This document shows positions 32,201 through 45,448 of a stretch of DNA of 64,000 bases, piece after piece. This DNA is from Cristatella mucedo (Eukaryota; Bryozoa; Phylactolaemata; Cristatellidae), in contig WPIO01000001.1 of the NCBI GenBank assembly GCA_009760855.2, positions 15,487,001-15,551,000 on the forward strand, read 5' to 3'. The notes under the pieces were generated by a model that was not told the origin of the DNA, ran no database searches, and saw only the letters and a list, made by a program, of their open reading frames with translations. The number at the start of each line of letters is the position of its first letter. Positions within the stretch are counted from its first letter, which is position 1. The translations under genes were made by a program, and so were the position numbers.

Positions 32201-35200
32201 GAAATGTCAAAAATCAATCATCCCATCTTGTTCCAATTTATAACGAAAGATAATATCAAGCAAATGAGTCTGACTAATCCTGTATCGACATCAAACTTAG
32301 TCGCGGCTTTAAACTGGCAATTTATTTAGATAAAACCGACGCATTATGACTGAGGCACTCTAATTAAGCAATCGTAGAACATATTGTTATGGCAATTTTG
32401 CGTTCCTAATACACAAAACCCCTAAAGAAATGCCTCATGCGTTCAGCAGTGCCACCAATGACGCAAATTGAGCTCGCCAGAGCTATCACCTACCGATATT
32501 CGCTGCTAGTGACCTAGAGCACTACGATGCCAAAAACCTCAGTAGACAGTGTCACAAAGTCGGCCGTGCTTGCATTTCCGGCGATGGATTAAAGGTGGTT
32601 AAAAAACCCGTCCTACCATTTCTCAACACTCAAGTTTGCCACTATAGCAAGTTTCTCGTCAAAGGAAATGGTGTCAAAGCAGGTGAATCTGATTAACTTT
32701 CAGGTATTGAAGGTGGTGTCGCATGAAAAAACTCTTCTTGGAGCACTGGCTGTTTATGCTCTGGTCTCGATACATCCCCAAGGCTGAGAAAGCTCTCCTG
32801 CCTAACACCCTCCTAGTCTTTGTGAAGTGACCCAAGATTTATTCCATTTCGAACGTATTCGGCGACGTCCGCTGGATTCTCCTCCCGGCGATGCGTCTCG
32901 GCTGTTCTGTGGCCATCGATCGCCGGCGTTAGTGCCCGCCCACCTCTCATTCTATCAGAAGCGAGTCAGACGACTGTCGGACATGTGGAGGCGGCAGTGT
33001 CCATGAGAAAGCGTTGTCTAATTCTTAAATAGGTAGCCGAGAGAATAGTGCTAGAGCTTAGTGATATTTAGCCTGATCACCACGGTAAGGAATTACTACC
33101 GTTACTCGATAGCCGATGAGCAACCACGTCCAGCTCGAATGCCGAAAAGAGGGTTCAAGCCAATCCTTTCGAACTGAGTTACTGCCTAGGTCGACAGCTC
33201 AGCCGACATCCATCTTCCGCTACTGTAGGAGCGAAGGCCGATGACAGTCAGAAATGTATCGGTTGGCTCTTGAGCCTTCCGCTCGCGCTAAGCAGTAATT
33301 ATGAGAAGCTTCCGGTCGCTCGTAGGAGCCGTTGCTATACTGCATGCATTGAGCATGCATATTCAAGCACAATAAAAAGAGATATTTCCTGAAGATGGTG
33401 CTGTGCAGCAGACTTCTAGGTGGGCTACAGCTGCCCTGCAGCTGACGCCTTCAACTGGGTTTGCTTACAAAACAGCCTGATTTTCAGATGGAAAAGGGCT
33501 CTACTCTACCCCTTTGACCCCAGGATAGCAACACCACACACCCCTTGAGGAGTGTTCCTCCAAGGGATACAATTATGAGTACGAGAAGCTCGGTAATGTC
33601 GCCAAGTGTATTATTTCGATTGGCATGCCCCAGAGTATTAAATGAAACGACCTGTTCGAGGACACTAACTATCATGAGTACCTCATCATAAAGTCTCGCG
33701 AAAGCTGTAGTCAATACCAGGGCATCAATGCTCAAGTGGGCAGAAAGTACTTTAAACATTTCTTCAAGTGAAAGCAGTGACTTTCTGATGAGCATTGCTA
33801 TGCAAGTCATCAAACGTCGTGGAGCTATATTTTCTGCAATCATTGACATATATAGCAATACTTATTCAACAAAAATCAGAAATAAACTACTGCAATGATG
33901 TTCAAGCTGAGCTGAAATCACATTTCAAATGGATCCGTGAAGTGTTGGGTACATTATGGATTAAACAATGCACAAAGCTACATTGTAAATTAAGCTGTTT
34001 AAAAGTCGCAAGTATACACCTCAACAAGCTGCAAACATGTATCTCGATACAAGGTTCAACAAGTTGGGACACAAGTCGCATGATGCTGAGATCAATAAAT
34101 GTTTTATTTGTAGACAAGTTGCTTCCGGTTCACTACCCGGTTATAACTACTTAACATAATTTCTTTTTATGTGGAAATCGTCCAAAATTACACTTTACAT
34201 CCTAACTTACATTTCTAACATGGTTATCTTATTAAACGTGCCCTAAACAATTATTAGATTATTGGGACATTTTCCGGTAGTCTTGACATTAATCCTTATT
34301 AGCAATACGTATCACAGCACGATTTTGGATACGAGTTTTATTATGAATAGACACCATTTGATGATGAATTTGCTAAGAAGCATACCTTCCTAAATCTGGG
34401 CAGTCGATAGGCGAACCCTGGTATGCAGGCAGTAGCTTTCCACGTGCTATCTAATTCCTGACCTAATGATCCCTGGAATGCTAGAATACCCAGAATTCTT
34501 AACTACTAAAACGTGTCCCCCTGCTAATACGGCTTCCGGCATGGTAGGCTTTACTACCTCAACTGCTGACCAGCAGTTGGTAATGCCAGATGGGGTGTCT
34601 CTCTCTTTCTCTCTGCTCAGGGCCACTTCTCGGTGTAACGTAGCACTCGACAGGCAAGCAGTTGGCCGGGTCAATCTAAGTCGACAGCACCAGGCCAATC
34701 CTGACCGAACGTGCCTCACTTGTTTACCTTGCCATGTTCTCAGACGAGCAAATGATGCCACACCCAATTTTCTGATAGCATGCCCGGATGTGAATTACAC
34801 CTTACTCCCCAGCGCTTGCCATCAAAATGCCTCTCTGCCTCTCATCAAAGCTATCCATCACCTACAAGTCGGCCAGCTCCTCCCTAAGCATAAGGTGCCA
34901 TAGAGCCTGTGAATCGATTGACTGCACGGCTTACCGGACATCTTGGCTGGGCTTCAATCAGCCAACTTCTCCAATCACTGTGCAGAAGGCTTTGCTGAAC
35001 TAGTAGGCGTTTTCCACTCCTTGAATCTTTGCACATCATTCCATTTAGCATAGTAGAGTGATAGCATCCTTCAGGCCAATTGAGGTACAATCTTTTTGTG
35101 CTGTTTTGATTAATCACACAATACCCTTGACCATTCTACATGTTACACTAATTTAACCATTCGCTACTAGTTGTTTCACCGCATGCACTTCTATTCGCTA

Positions 35201-35875
35201 TCAAATTCTCAGTCTTTCTGCAGTGATTGCCTCGAGAGACAAGCAAGATACATTCCAAATGGAGGGGTCTTGTCATTTGCATGAACCCCTACTGTATCCC
35301 ACACAATACAAGTGCTTTAAATGCGGTTAGTGGTCATTCTGAACAGGTCACACAGCAGGTAAACGAGTCAGAGAAAGCACATGAAAAAATCTGCTCTGTA
35401 GAGATAGCTGCAGTGCTATAGCTAACATTTCTTTAGTCACCAGCTTCATAGCAACCCACTGCAGATTGCTGATTGGCCACTGGTTTTATTCGAAGAGAAC
35501 AAACCGTGTACGACCAGCATGACACCAGCTGCCATTAGCCACAGTGATCGCTTAGAGCAGACAGAGTCAGAACAGGGTGCAGTATACACAGCTTTCATGC
35601 AGAGACACATACAGCTATGGCAATGAGCACTTGCTGAACATCCAGAGCTCGGAATGCAGCAACCAGCCTGGTAGACATGCCTGGTAACCAGGCGAGGCAC
35701 GGGTTGGTCATCGGCGATCTACACGATGGCTACGGGTGCTCTTTATCCTATTTTGTCCAGAACAATATATGCAGCTATTGGTCTGGCACACGTTTGCAAA
35801 ACAGCCAAGCAGTGCGCAAACCAGGAGTTCACATTGATGAGGCATCGAACGTCGAAGTCTTGCAGTTCAGCCTGC
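29250..35875. other. Repeat-poor intergenic stretch, nothing recognised
   Basis: About 6.6 kb with none of the LINE or SINE families that fill the rest of the window. Only the 23-bp tandem repeat and scattered frames up to 145 codons (31585-31875 minus, 33484-33858 minus, 34466-34903 plus), none with a recognisable family. The RFC2 3' UTR occupies the right end. Confidence 0.5.
30988..31046. repeat. 23-bp tandem repeat, 2.6 units
   Basis: GCTACAATGCGACCCATTAT CAG occurs at 30988-31010 and again at 31011-31033, followed by a partial GCTACAGTGCGAC. Confidence 0.85.
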
Positions 35876-35983
35876 TCAGGATGCGGGCTGTGAAGTCTTA
35901 TTGCACAGCCTAGCCAGCAAGCCAGCCATCTGTAGGAGCGAAGAGACACCTTGGCTAATCTTCATGTGGGTATATCCTATTTC
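35876..35983 (-). CDS. RFC2: RFC2 exon 8 (stop codon)
   Basis: The acceptor is CTTGCAG. It encodes [17 protein letters not shown], then [10 protein letters not shown], ending TSQPAS and TGA at 35878-35876. A minus-strand AATAAA at 35490-35485 is a possible polyadenylation signal. Confidence 0.95.
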   Translation of the reverse strand, partial: EIGYTHMKISQGVSSLLQMAGLLARLCNKTSQPAS

Positions 35984-36908
35984 CTGCAAGCAGGCAACCG
36001 GGCTGGTCAACTGAATACCGCAGATACAGCGTGCAGACACCACGAAATATTCAGGAAAAAGAAATAAGCAGAAACCTCCACAACAATGGCCAAATTTGTA
36101 CACTTCCAGCAAGCCTACAGAAATATACCCTCGGGCCACTATGTAATCAGATCTTTATAATACTAATAATACTAGTAGTCATAGCAACAGCAATAATAAA
36201 CCTGTACTTGTGGGGAAAGGACGCATGCCAATTGGTTGGCGATAACACTTGCAGTGTCACCATGGATGACCACACAAAGGGCTATTCACACGAATGGAGA
36301 AAATGTTGAGCAACAAAATATTTTTTAACTTTGCTTCAAATCAGTGGATGTCATGACTGCAGTCGGTGGCAAGTTCCAGGATTTGGGTGCATACTAGCTG
36401 GCACTGTCTCCGAGAGGTTGAGAATTGTTAAAGGCACAGCTAAACGGCTTGAGTAAGAAGAGCTGATGGTAGGATGAGAAGCATGAAGAAGGAATATTTC
36501 CGACAGGTAGGCCAGAGCACGAGATAAGAATGGATCTAAAAGCGAGAGACAGAACCTCGAGACCGATACGTCACTGCTTGACTGGGAGCCGGTGCAGGTC
36601 GGCAGAAGTGATGTAATGTGACAACTGGGACGTTCACGACAGACAAGCCAAGCTTCAGAGCTTTGCACCAACTGTAAGCTTCCCATGACACTGCCAGGAA
36701 GACTTGCAAGAAGTGGATTACAGATGTCTCGACAGAATGTCACAAATGAATCGACAAGCTTGGTGGAGATATCCTAATTAAAGCCTATGGACGATATAAC
36801 ACATAGGCACTGCATACCAATATATATTATATAAACGAATCCACTACACCTGAGGTCTCTGTAACTAAGTGTGTAGTGTTACCGCAGCACAATCGTATTT
36901 CCTCCGAC

Positions 36909-36989
<81 letters not shown>

Positions 36990-39900
36990 AGGCCGTGTTA
37001 CGGTAGGATAGGATGAAGCAAATCACAATCATAGAGTCAGAGCAATAGCCAGAGCATGTGAACAGTATATAGCCCTACAATCTAGTTTACTCCAACTAGC
37101 TTTATTCAGGACTCCCGGCCCACACCCTTAATTGTCTGTAACCGGTGCAAAACTCAGCAGCTCATCTTGTCTATCGTCAACTGCATAGCTACCATATAAC
37201 ACCATTTCTGCCCAACTTTCACTGGCTCCCAATCAAGCATCGAATCGATTTCACTATCCCTAATCTAGCCTACAGCAGGTCAATTCTCTTGCTAGCACCA
37301 GCCTATATATCCGACTACCTTGTTCCTTCAGCATGTTTATCGCACCGCCTGCTCCTCAGCATATAGTCATCTTCTAAAACTAAACGATGATAAAACTAAC
37401 TTACTAGTTATGGGCAAACCTAGTGTTATTCAGAAATTGGAAAGGCTGACTTTCAAAATTGGCTCTGCCAGCATATCTCCAGTTGCATCAGCTCGAAATC
37501 TAGGTGTCATATTCCAAAGCGACCTCTCGTTAGACGACCACATCAGCTCCACAGTCAAATCAGCCTATTTTCAGCTTCATAACATTGCTAAAATTAGGGC
37601 TTGTTTAGATAAGGATACCACGTCCAAGTTGGTCCATGCATTCGTGACATCTCGTCTCGACTTCTGCAACTCACTGCTTACTGGCCTACCAGCATGTGCG
37701 ATCAGGCGATTGCAGCTGGTGCAAAACTCTGCAGCTAGGCTTGTCTGTCGTGAGCGTCGCAGTTGCCACATTACTCCACTTCTCGCCGACCTGCACTGGC
37801 TACCAGTCAAGCAACGGATTGACTTCAAGGTTTTGTCGCTCACTTTTAGGTCCCTTCATTCTATGGCTCCAGCCTATCTTTCAGATATACTACCCCATCA
37901 GGCAAAGCATCGTACCACTCGCTTTTCGGAATCCAACAGTCTAGAAATACCTCGTACAAACCTTAAATCCTTTGGAGACCGTGCATTTAGCTCGTATGCT
38001 CCCACAGCCTGGAACTCCCTCCCGACCTGCATCAGAACATCCCCTGACCTGACCACATTTAAAAGAAACTTAAAAACATACCTATTTAGGACAGCATTTA
38101 GTGGGTCCTTGTGATTCGTCCTCGATGTGCTTATGCGTGCTGACACTGTTCATGCTGCCACTAACCACATTTGCATGCTGACCCAGTGCATGTAACCCCT
38201 AACCATGTTATTCATTTTGTTTGTTTTTCAAGCATGATTTTACTTACTATTCTATTGCGTATCACTTTGCAGCAAATGTAAAGCGCCTAGAAAGAGATTA
38301 AGTTCTCTGAGGGCGCTTTATCAAGTGCAATATTATTATTATTATTATTATTATTATTATCTCATCGTGCCTCACACTAAATTTAATCGCCTGGTGATTC
38401 AGCTTGTATGCACTAAAAACAAGAAACTTGCTACCGGCAATGGTCACTACCTACGTCTCAGCTAAAGACATCTCTGTTCCGGTCAGCTTTCCCTTAGCCC
38501 GAGGAACTTTTAAATTTTTTTTTATTTCAGTGTACTTGGCATGAGTACCTGTGCATGATTCAGTGCATGCCATTAGCCAGAGGTCTGACTAACCAGTGGT
38601 CACGAGTGTCATACTTCCTAGAACAGGCAGGCTTAAGCATGATGCTCGTATGTCCATGCTTGATACCGTGCATGTCACTAACCCTTGGCCATTGATTCTC
38701 TTGCAGGTAGTTTTAAAGTGCCTGGATAGAGACTTCGTTCTCTTGGGTACTACCTAAACAGCCTAGCAATTGGTTAACGACTACTGGTTCAGCTTCATCA
38801 CATTTTTTTATCAACCAATTCGAAGTAGCTCACGAACTTGACCAAAGCCTGGCTGGAACATTCTGAATGAAGCAGTGCAAGGCTATATAGTAGAGGCCAC
38901 CGAGCTGTAGAGGCCCTTACTTACTTTTATTTGCCTGCCCGGCTCCTGTCAGCTAGCTGCTGGGCCTCTATTAGTAAGCCTGTAGGATTGCTGATGCAGT
39001 GCAACTCAGCCACGCCCAATCGCACGATGATGCTTCACGACTTCACATCCCTCTTGATTCTGAAAAACAACTCGACTATCATGGCTTGGGCTAAACGGAT
39101 GCTCTCCTCTCGGCCTGCCGTCGGAGTGATAGGGTATCTCTTCTCATGGGGCAGCGAGTAAATTATTTAGAGCCTGACCACGTGTTACAATCAATAACGA
39201 ATACCTGCTCCACATTGTGTTGAACATTGCTGCTGCTGCTGCTGCCGACTAAGGAGTAACTGCCAACATGGTCCGGCATCTCTTCTCAACTGTCCCGAAG
39301 GAATATCTTCATCACCACCTGCCTTCCTGCTGTTTACCCACTGTGTGATCAAGACCACTGCCGTCACGTATGCACATGACGTATGCACAGGATCGTAAAC
39401 TCCTGGTGGCACAGCCATCTCACAACGTGGTACTGCCAGAACCCTCCCTTATATAGGCATTTTGACCTTTGCCCACCTCTGACCTATCTCTTTTTTGGCG
39501 TCTTGCCCTTATGCTCACCTGTGCAAGAGTGCTTGGCGTCTGTAGGGCAGTGTCAAATTTGTCCACAGGACACCACTCGATGTTTGCGTTTTGCTAGGAA
39601 TCGATGTCGCTGGTTGACTGAGCTGCAAATACAGGTTGCTCCAGAGATTTCACTACGAATTCATTGCCATCACTGCCAACCATTCTACTCTCAATTTCTA
39701 CTTGTCTCAATTCTACACTTTAGTGGTGCTTCATTGCTGCTCATAATGGGTTCTGCAGCGATGCCAACCGATGCCACAACTAACTGACACCGGCAGTTTG
39801 TTCAAGCTGCTGTTAATCTCTGTCAGCTACCTGTCCTTTCCCAATGCTCACCATTCAACGGTAGCTCAACTGTACTGCTGCTATTACCACCACCGATCTG

Positions 39901-42900
39901 AATTCGATTCGACTTCAGTACCATCAACGACGCACACCGATGCCGACGTCCTAAAAGCTTGACGAAGCCGATCGGTCTCATTGCTCGTAAGGCGCTCACA
40001 CTTTCCGACCCAGCACGTGGGCTGGGCTCCTGTAGCAGGCGATTCTGTAGTACTCGACTCGTGCTGCGGAGGGGGGGGGGCGAAGGTCACTAATGTATCT
40101 CCGTCTGTAACTCCACAAAGTCATAAAGACCACGTGGGTATTACGCAGGAGAGTTTTGTATAGCGCACTCACAGCCTAAGCGGCTTTCGGTACGCATTCG
40201 GTAGCCAACAGAATTCGTCTCGCGCAACAAAGAGAAAGTGGGAAGCATAGCAGAGTCAAGAGAGCAGTTGAGGTTGTGAGTAGAATAGAAGTAGCAGCTC
40301 AAGACCGCTGAAAAGGATGTGCCGTAGTCGGCAGTAGGAGAGTAGTTGTCGTTGCGTAAGAACTGTGGAAGCGAGTTCCACAGCCTAGGACCTGCAGAGC
40401 TAACGCTTCTGTCACCAACGGTCTTTAAGCGGAGGAATGGGACAGCTAGTTTATTGTCGACAGAGGACCTGAGGGCTCGAACAGGCTGAAACTGATGCAG
40501 CAGTTCAGCTAGGTACGAAGGAGCCAAGCCGTGGCGGGCCTTGTGGGTCAGCGTAAGAACTTTGCTCTGTATCCTTTGCTTAACCGGCAACCATCCTAGC
40601 TCTTTCAGCAAAGGAGACACGTGCTCAAACCGCTGGGACTTGAAGACCAGCCATGCAGCCATATTCATTGTCCGCTGTAGTGGCATAATAGCTTTCTTTG
40701 GCAGCCCAGCCAAAAGGGAATTACAATAATCAAACCGAGACAGAACTAAAGAGCTAGTTAAATTTTTTACAAGCCACTGTGGGAGACAACTCCTAATCTT
40801 GGACAGGGATCGGATGTGATGGCTAGCTGTAGAGGCAGTCTTCTGAATGAAACTTTTGAAATTGAGGCAGCTGTCGAACACGACACCTAAATTTCGAGCA
40901 CGTGGTGAAGGTTGCTCAATAGCATCACCTATTAGAACAGCAAAGCCTTTTAATCCAGCCACACACTTAGGGTGTCCTATGAGCAGCAGTTCGGTTTTAT
41001 CATCATTTAATTTCAGGAAGTTTTCCGACATCCAGGATCGAATATCGGCAAGGCAAGCATTCAGTTTCTCAGGCTCCTCTGCTGCAATGCAAATGAGGCT
41101 ATGGGATCATCTGGGCCCTTTTTTTTTATTTAATGCCAGCATTGGCTCAGTGGCCAACGTGCATGGTTGCTCTCCAAAAAACAAAATGCAAGGAAGACAA
41201 GTAATCCAAAGGTACTGTTTGCTAAATTAGCATTGAAAGACAATCGAAGCAAGGATTTTACACCACATATCAAACGAGCAGATTCATATTCAAGAACGAC
41301 AACGTCCAACTATCCGGTATTGCCAGATCTGTCTCAGGTATAGGAAAGAATCTGCAGTGGTACAGAAGTACAGCCGAGCACAATGCACACAATGCCAGAA
41401 CATCCACTGGTCCACGTCATGCATACATGCTACAGGGGGTTTCTGTGGAAGACAGTTTGGTCAGAGAAGTCACTGATGCTGCAAGGTAGTGGAGCTGCTA
41501 GGCCCTTGGCGCACATCATATATACTGTGGCTATCGTAGCGTGTGGACATACATTGCAATTGCCCCTTAGTCTAAACACAGAGCTGAGGTGCTTGCACTT
41601 CACGACTCAGCTCGTGGTTGTGAGTCCTGCAGCTGGCAATTCTTAATTGCCCAACTGCATGCGGTGGGGATCGCCGTTAGGGCTCTTCTGCGGCATGTAT
41701 ATAAATAAGGCTGCTAGATAAGCTAACCTATAAAGCACTCAAGTTTCGGGAGAGAAACGGGGCAGAGGGCACACACAAACACTTACCTTTATAAACTCTA
41801 GCTTGAAGTACTCTGGCATATTATGGGTCTTGCAGACGCGGAATACAATGCCAATGATGTCTTCTGCAGCATAGCCAAGTCGCCACATGTGGGCCATGAT
41901 CTTGTAGGCTTCGTCTATCTTGCCTTTGGTGCAGTGATCGAGCATGTCTTTAATGATGAGTGGATGTGGTTCGTCACAGACCTGTGTGACAAAAAGATGG
42001 AAACTGTCGATGTGACAGAAACAACTGCTGTTGAATCCCTACAAGCTCTACAACAGCAATCTGCTGTCTACTAGCTACTGCTTGGCTGCCGTAAGGGCAA
42101 GCGAAACTTCTACTAGTCACCCAAACACAGTGGCCAATGGCAGCTGAACACTACCTACACCAAGAAAATGCCATTAGTACAGATGGTACCGGTGAGTGCA
42201 TGTATAAGCATATTCTTAGTATGGTTTCCAAGCTTTGGGGCCCAGATCATACCGGTCATGCTAGGGTTTAGGGCCGTGATAGCCCAGAAGGTAAGGTGCT
42301 CGTTCTTCATGCCCGAGGTCGTGGGTTAGAGTCCGTTATGGCTCACTAGGTAAGGTGGCTGGTTTTCACGATCTCGGTCCCGAGGTCGTGGGTTCGAATC
42401 CTGTGGTGGGCGATCCTTTATCGCCACTGCAAGCGATGGTGATAGCCGTGAAGGCTCTTCTGTCGGTATACAAAAAGAGGCTGTTAAATCAGCTAGCATC
42501 TTTTTATGTGACACAACGACTTCAGTCTGGTTGTTGCCTTGCACCAAGGGAAACTAAACTCTCGGAGGATCTGCCACATTACCAGAGACCACTGTTAGTG
42601 TTAGTGCATCATTAGTGATGAATGGCAAGGATACAAATATTTCTGTATGTTACTTCACTCGATAACCAAGCAGTCTGACTAACTATTAAACATAGAAACC
42701 AGCTTTGGAGCGGGGTGACACCAAAACAGTGGCTTGGAGTAAGAAAAATAGCCCACTGGCTTCTAACAGGGGCACACAATAAAACAGGTGCACACCAGGT
42801 TACGAATTGGAGAGCAACTTTCTGCACTCTGCCACACATGATGTCTATCTGGGTCTCTCTCACTGCCTGATCAGAAAGCTCAAATCCAACTTGAACTCAC

Positions 42901-45369
42901 CTGAAACAAGTACAGGTTGTTTTCCATATGCAGACTTTTTTTTTACTCGTATTAGGCTATCCACTTTGCCTGCATTGATTGACATGGTCAAGATATTTTG
43001 TCTACAGCTATTTCCAGCACCCGATTTAAAAAAGACAAGATCTTTGACAAGAAGAGTTCATAATTCTAAACCCACATGGACCTTTATCAATTCAATCTTT
43101 ACAAGCACATTCCAATATAAACAATCAGCAAATTGAGATAGCCCTCATATGAAAAGGAATTCCTCTCACATAGAAGTCTTGCTCCTTGGCTATGGATGGT
43201 ATTGAGCTTAAAATGTAGTTTCCAGGAAGCTGGATGTCGGAATGACTTCGACTACCCTGGAAACCAAATCAGCAGCCTATCCTGTCTTTACAACCCGGAC
43301 TGCAGAAGCAATGCGGACTAACATACAGTAAGTGGCAGGATAATCTATTACAAAGGTCTGTCAACGTTTCGGACTACTAGGCCATTTCAGGAGGTCAAGA
43401 AGGCACACTAGACCCAAAGAAACCGCGCCCACTCCACCTGGCAGGGAGTGGGCATAGCGGCTGAGCCCACTTGATACTGTGAAACGCGCAAAGCAAAATC
43501 ACGCACAATAACTGTTGGCTCTCAACTAAAAGAAAAAAGCGGCCGAGAGACGGCTCGTGCCTCGAAAACTTTAGTTGGAATACTTGTAAGTCAAAGTACC
43601 TATATAGTGAAGGGGAAGAAAACCACGACAATTCAATTAGGCCGGATCCATCAATACCTAACTAGGGGTCTGCCAGGCCGGTCTGGAGCACTAGCTAGGC
43701 CGGATCTGGCCTAAAGGCCGGAGTTTGCCGACCTCTAATCTATTAGCTGACCGCATCAGGGCAGCCTACAAGAAGCCTAATAATAATAATAATAATAATA
43801 ATGCACTTGATAAAGCGCTCTCAGAGAACTCAATCTCTTTCTAGGCGCTTTACATTTGCTGCAAAGGGAAACACGATTGAATGATGAGTAATATCATGCT
43901 TGATAAACAACATGAATAACATGGTTAAGGGTGACATGCACAGGGTCAGCATGCAAGTGTGGTTACTGGCAGCATGCACAGTGTCAGCACTCATAAGCAC
44001 ATAAAGGACGAATCACATGGACCCAATCAATGCTGTCATAAATAGGTGTGTTTTTTAGTTCTTTTTAAATGTGGTCAAGTCATGGGATATGACACAAGTC
44101 GGGAGTGAATTCCAGGCTTTGAGAGCATACGAACTAAATGCACGGTCTCCAAAGGATTTCAGGTTTGAATAAGGTATTGGTAAACTGCTGGATTCCAAAA
44201 AAGCGGGTGGTACGATGCATGGCCTGGTGGGGGAGTAGATCTGAGAGATAGAGTGGAGCCAAAGAATGAAGTGACCTAAAAGTGAGCGACAAAACCTTGA
44301 AGTCGATCCGTTGCTTGACTGGGAACCAGAGCAGGTCGGCGAGAAGTGGTGCGATGTGGCAACTGCGACGCTCACGACAGACAAGCCTAGCTGCGGAGTT
44401 TTGCACCAGCTGCAATCGCCTGATCGCACATGCCGGTAGGCCAGCAAGCAGTGAGTTGCAAAAGCCAAGACAGGATGTCACAAATGCATGCAATGCTCAC
44501 GACAGGCAAGCCAAGCTGCATATACTGGTGGGAATAGCAGCCTAGACAGTTCTACAAGCTAACTAAGGTATCATTTTACATTTTGGAATACCTAAAAGGG
44601 CACCTTCAGGGTAATTTGCACGAGCCCAAGGCCGTTTAAAAAATGGAAGCCAATATCTCGAACGACAGCAACCGGCAAGTGTGGTCGGATTTCGAGCCGG
44701 CAAGCTCACTAGCAAGGCAGCAGGCAGGTTGTCCACGAATGAACCTGAACAACTGCCCTTTTTGAATACGCAGTGATAACATAACTGTGACCTAACACGA
44801 CTAATGCATTCGTAAGAATACATGTTTGGTTTGACTCGAGCACAGCAAGAAGACACTAGCCTACTAACCTTGAATACGTTCTCACTCGATACATGCCCAA
44901 AACCTTGAAATGTTGACTGCAGATTATTCAAAGCCTACAGCAGATATCACGAAGAGACTGGCATGCACACATGCAGTACTGGCCGTTGCTGCCACGCTGC
45001 CAGCCAGCACAAGGCGAGTCGTGGGGATGCGCGTGCTGCTGCCCTGCCTGTCTCATGTCGCCCTGAGCAGTGAAGACCACCGCTTCTAGGCCATCGTTTG
45101 AGTATGCAACGTTCTCCTTCTCGACGACGTCCATCAATCTGGCGAGTATTTCGGCATCGGACAGCTTTGAGTAGCGCAAGATGGCACACCGCGACTGTAT
45201 CGGCTCTGCAAAAGAGTGCCGCACATCACCCCCCCTGCTCACGGCAGAGTGCTGGCATTTCCAAGGGCGAGGCAGCATCCGCGTGTCGAGCGGCAGCATT
45301 GCAGAAGCTTGCAGAGAGCCAGTGTGGTCGGCTAATGAGCGGACCGGTTCAATGTCTCAAGCATGTGTG

Positions 45370-45448
<79 letters not shown>

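Noticed and set aside
33484-33858. 124-codon minus-strand frame as a gene
   Set aside because: No recognisable family, no splice context, and no second piece of evidence.
40141-41031. 296-codon frame as a host gene
   Set aside because: LINE-B coding fragment, matched by the 8.2-9.3 kb copy.
42335-42410. A true tRNA gene at the S2 heads
   Set aside because: A and B boxes are present, but the head is followed by the same SINE body in every copy, and the acceptor-stem pairing and anticodon arm are not clean.
44928-45299. RFC2 exon 5 read through into exon 6 without an intron
   Set aside because: The frame past GDMRQ becomes AGQQHAHPH, unlike any RFC2, and stops. ALNNLQ resumes in another frame after a TAG acceptor.
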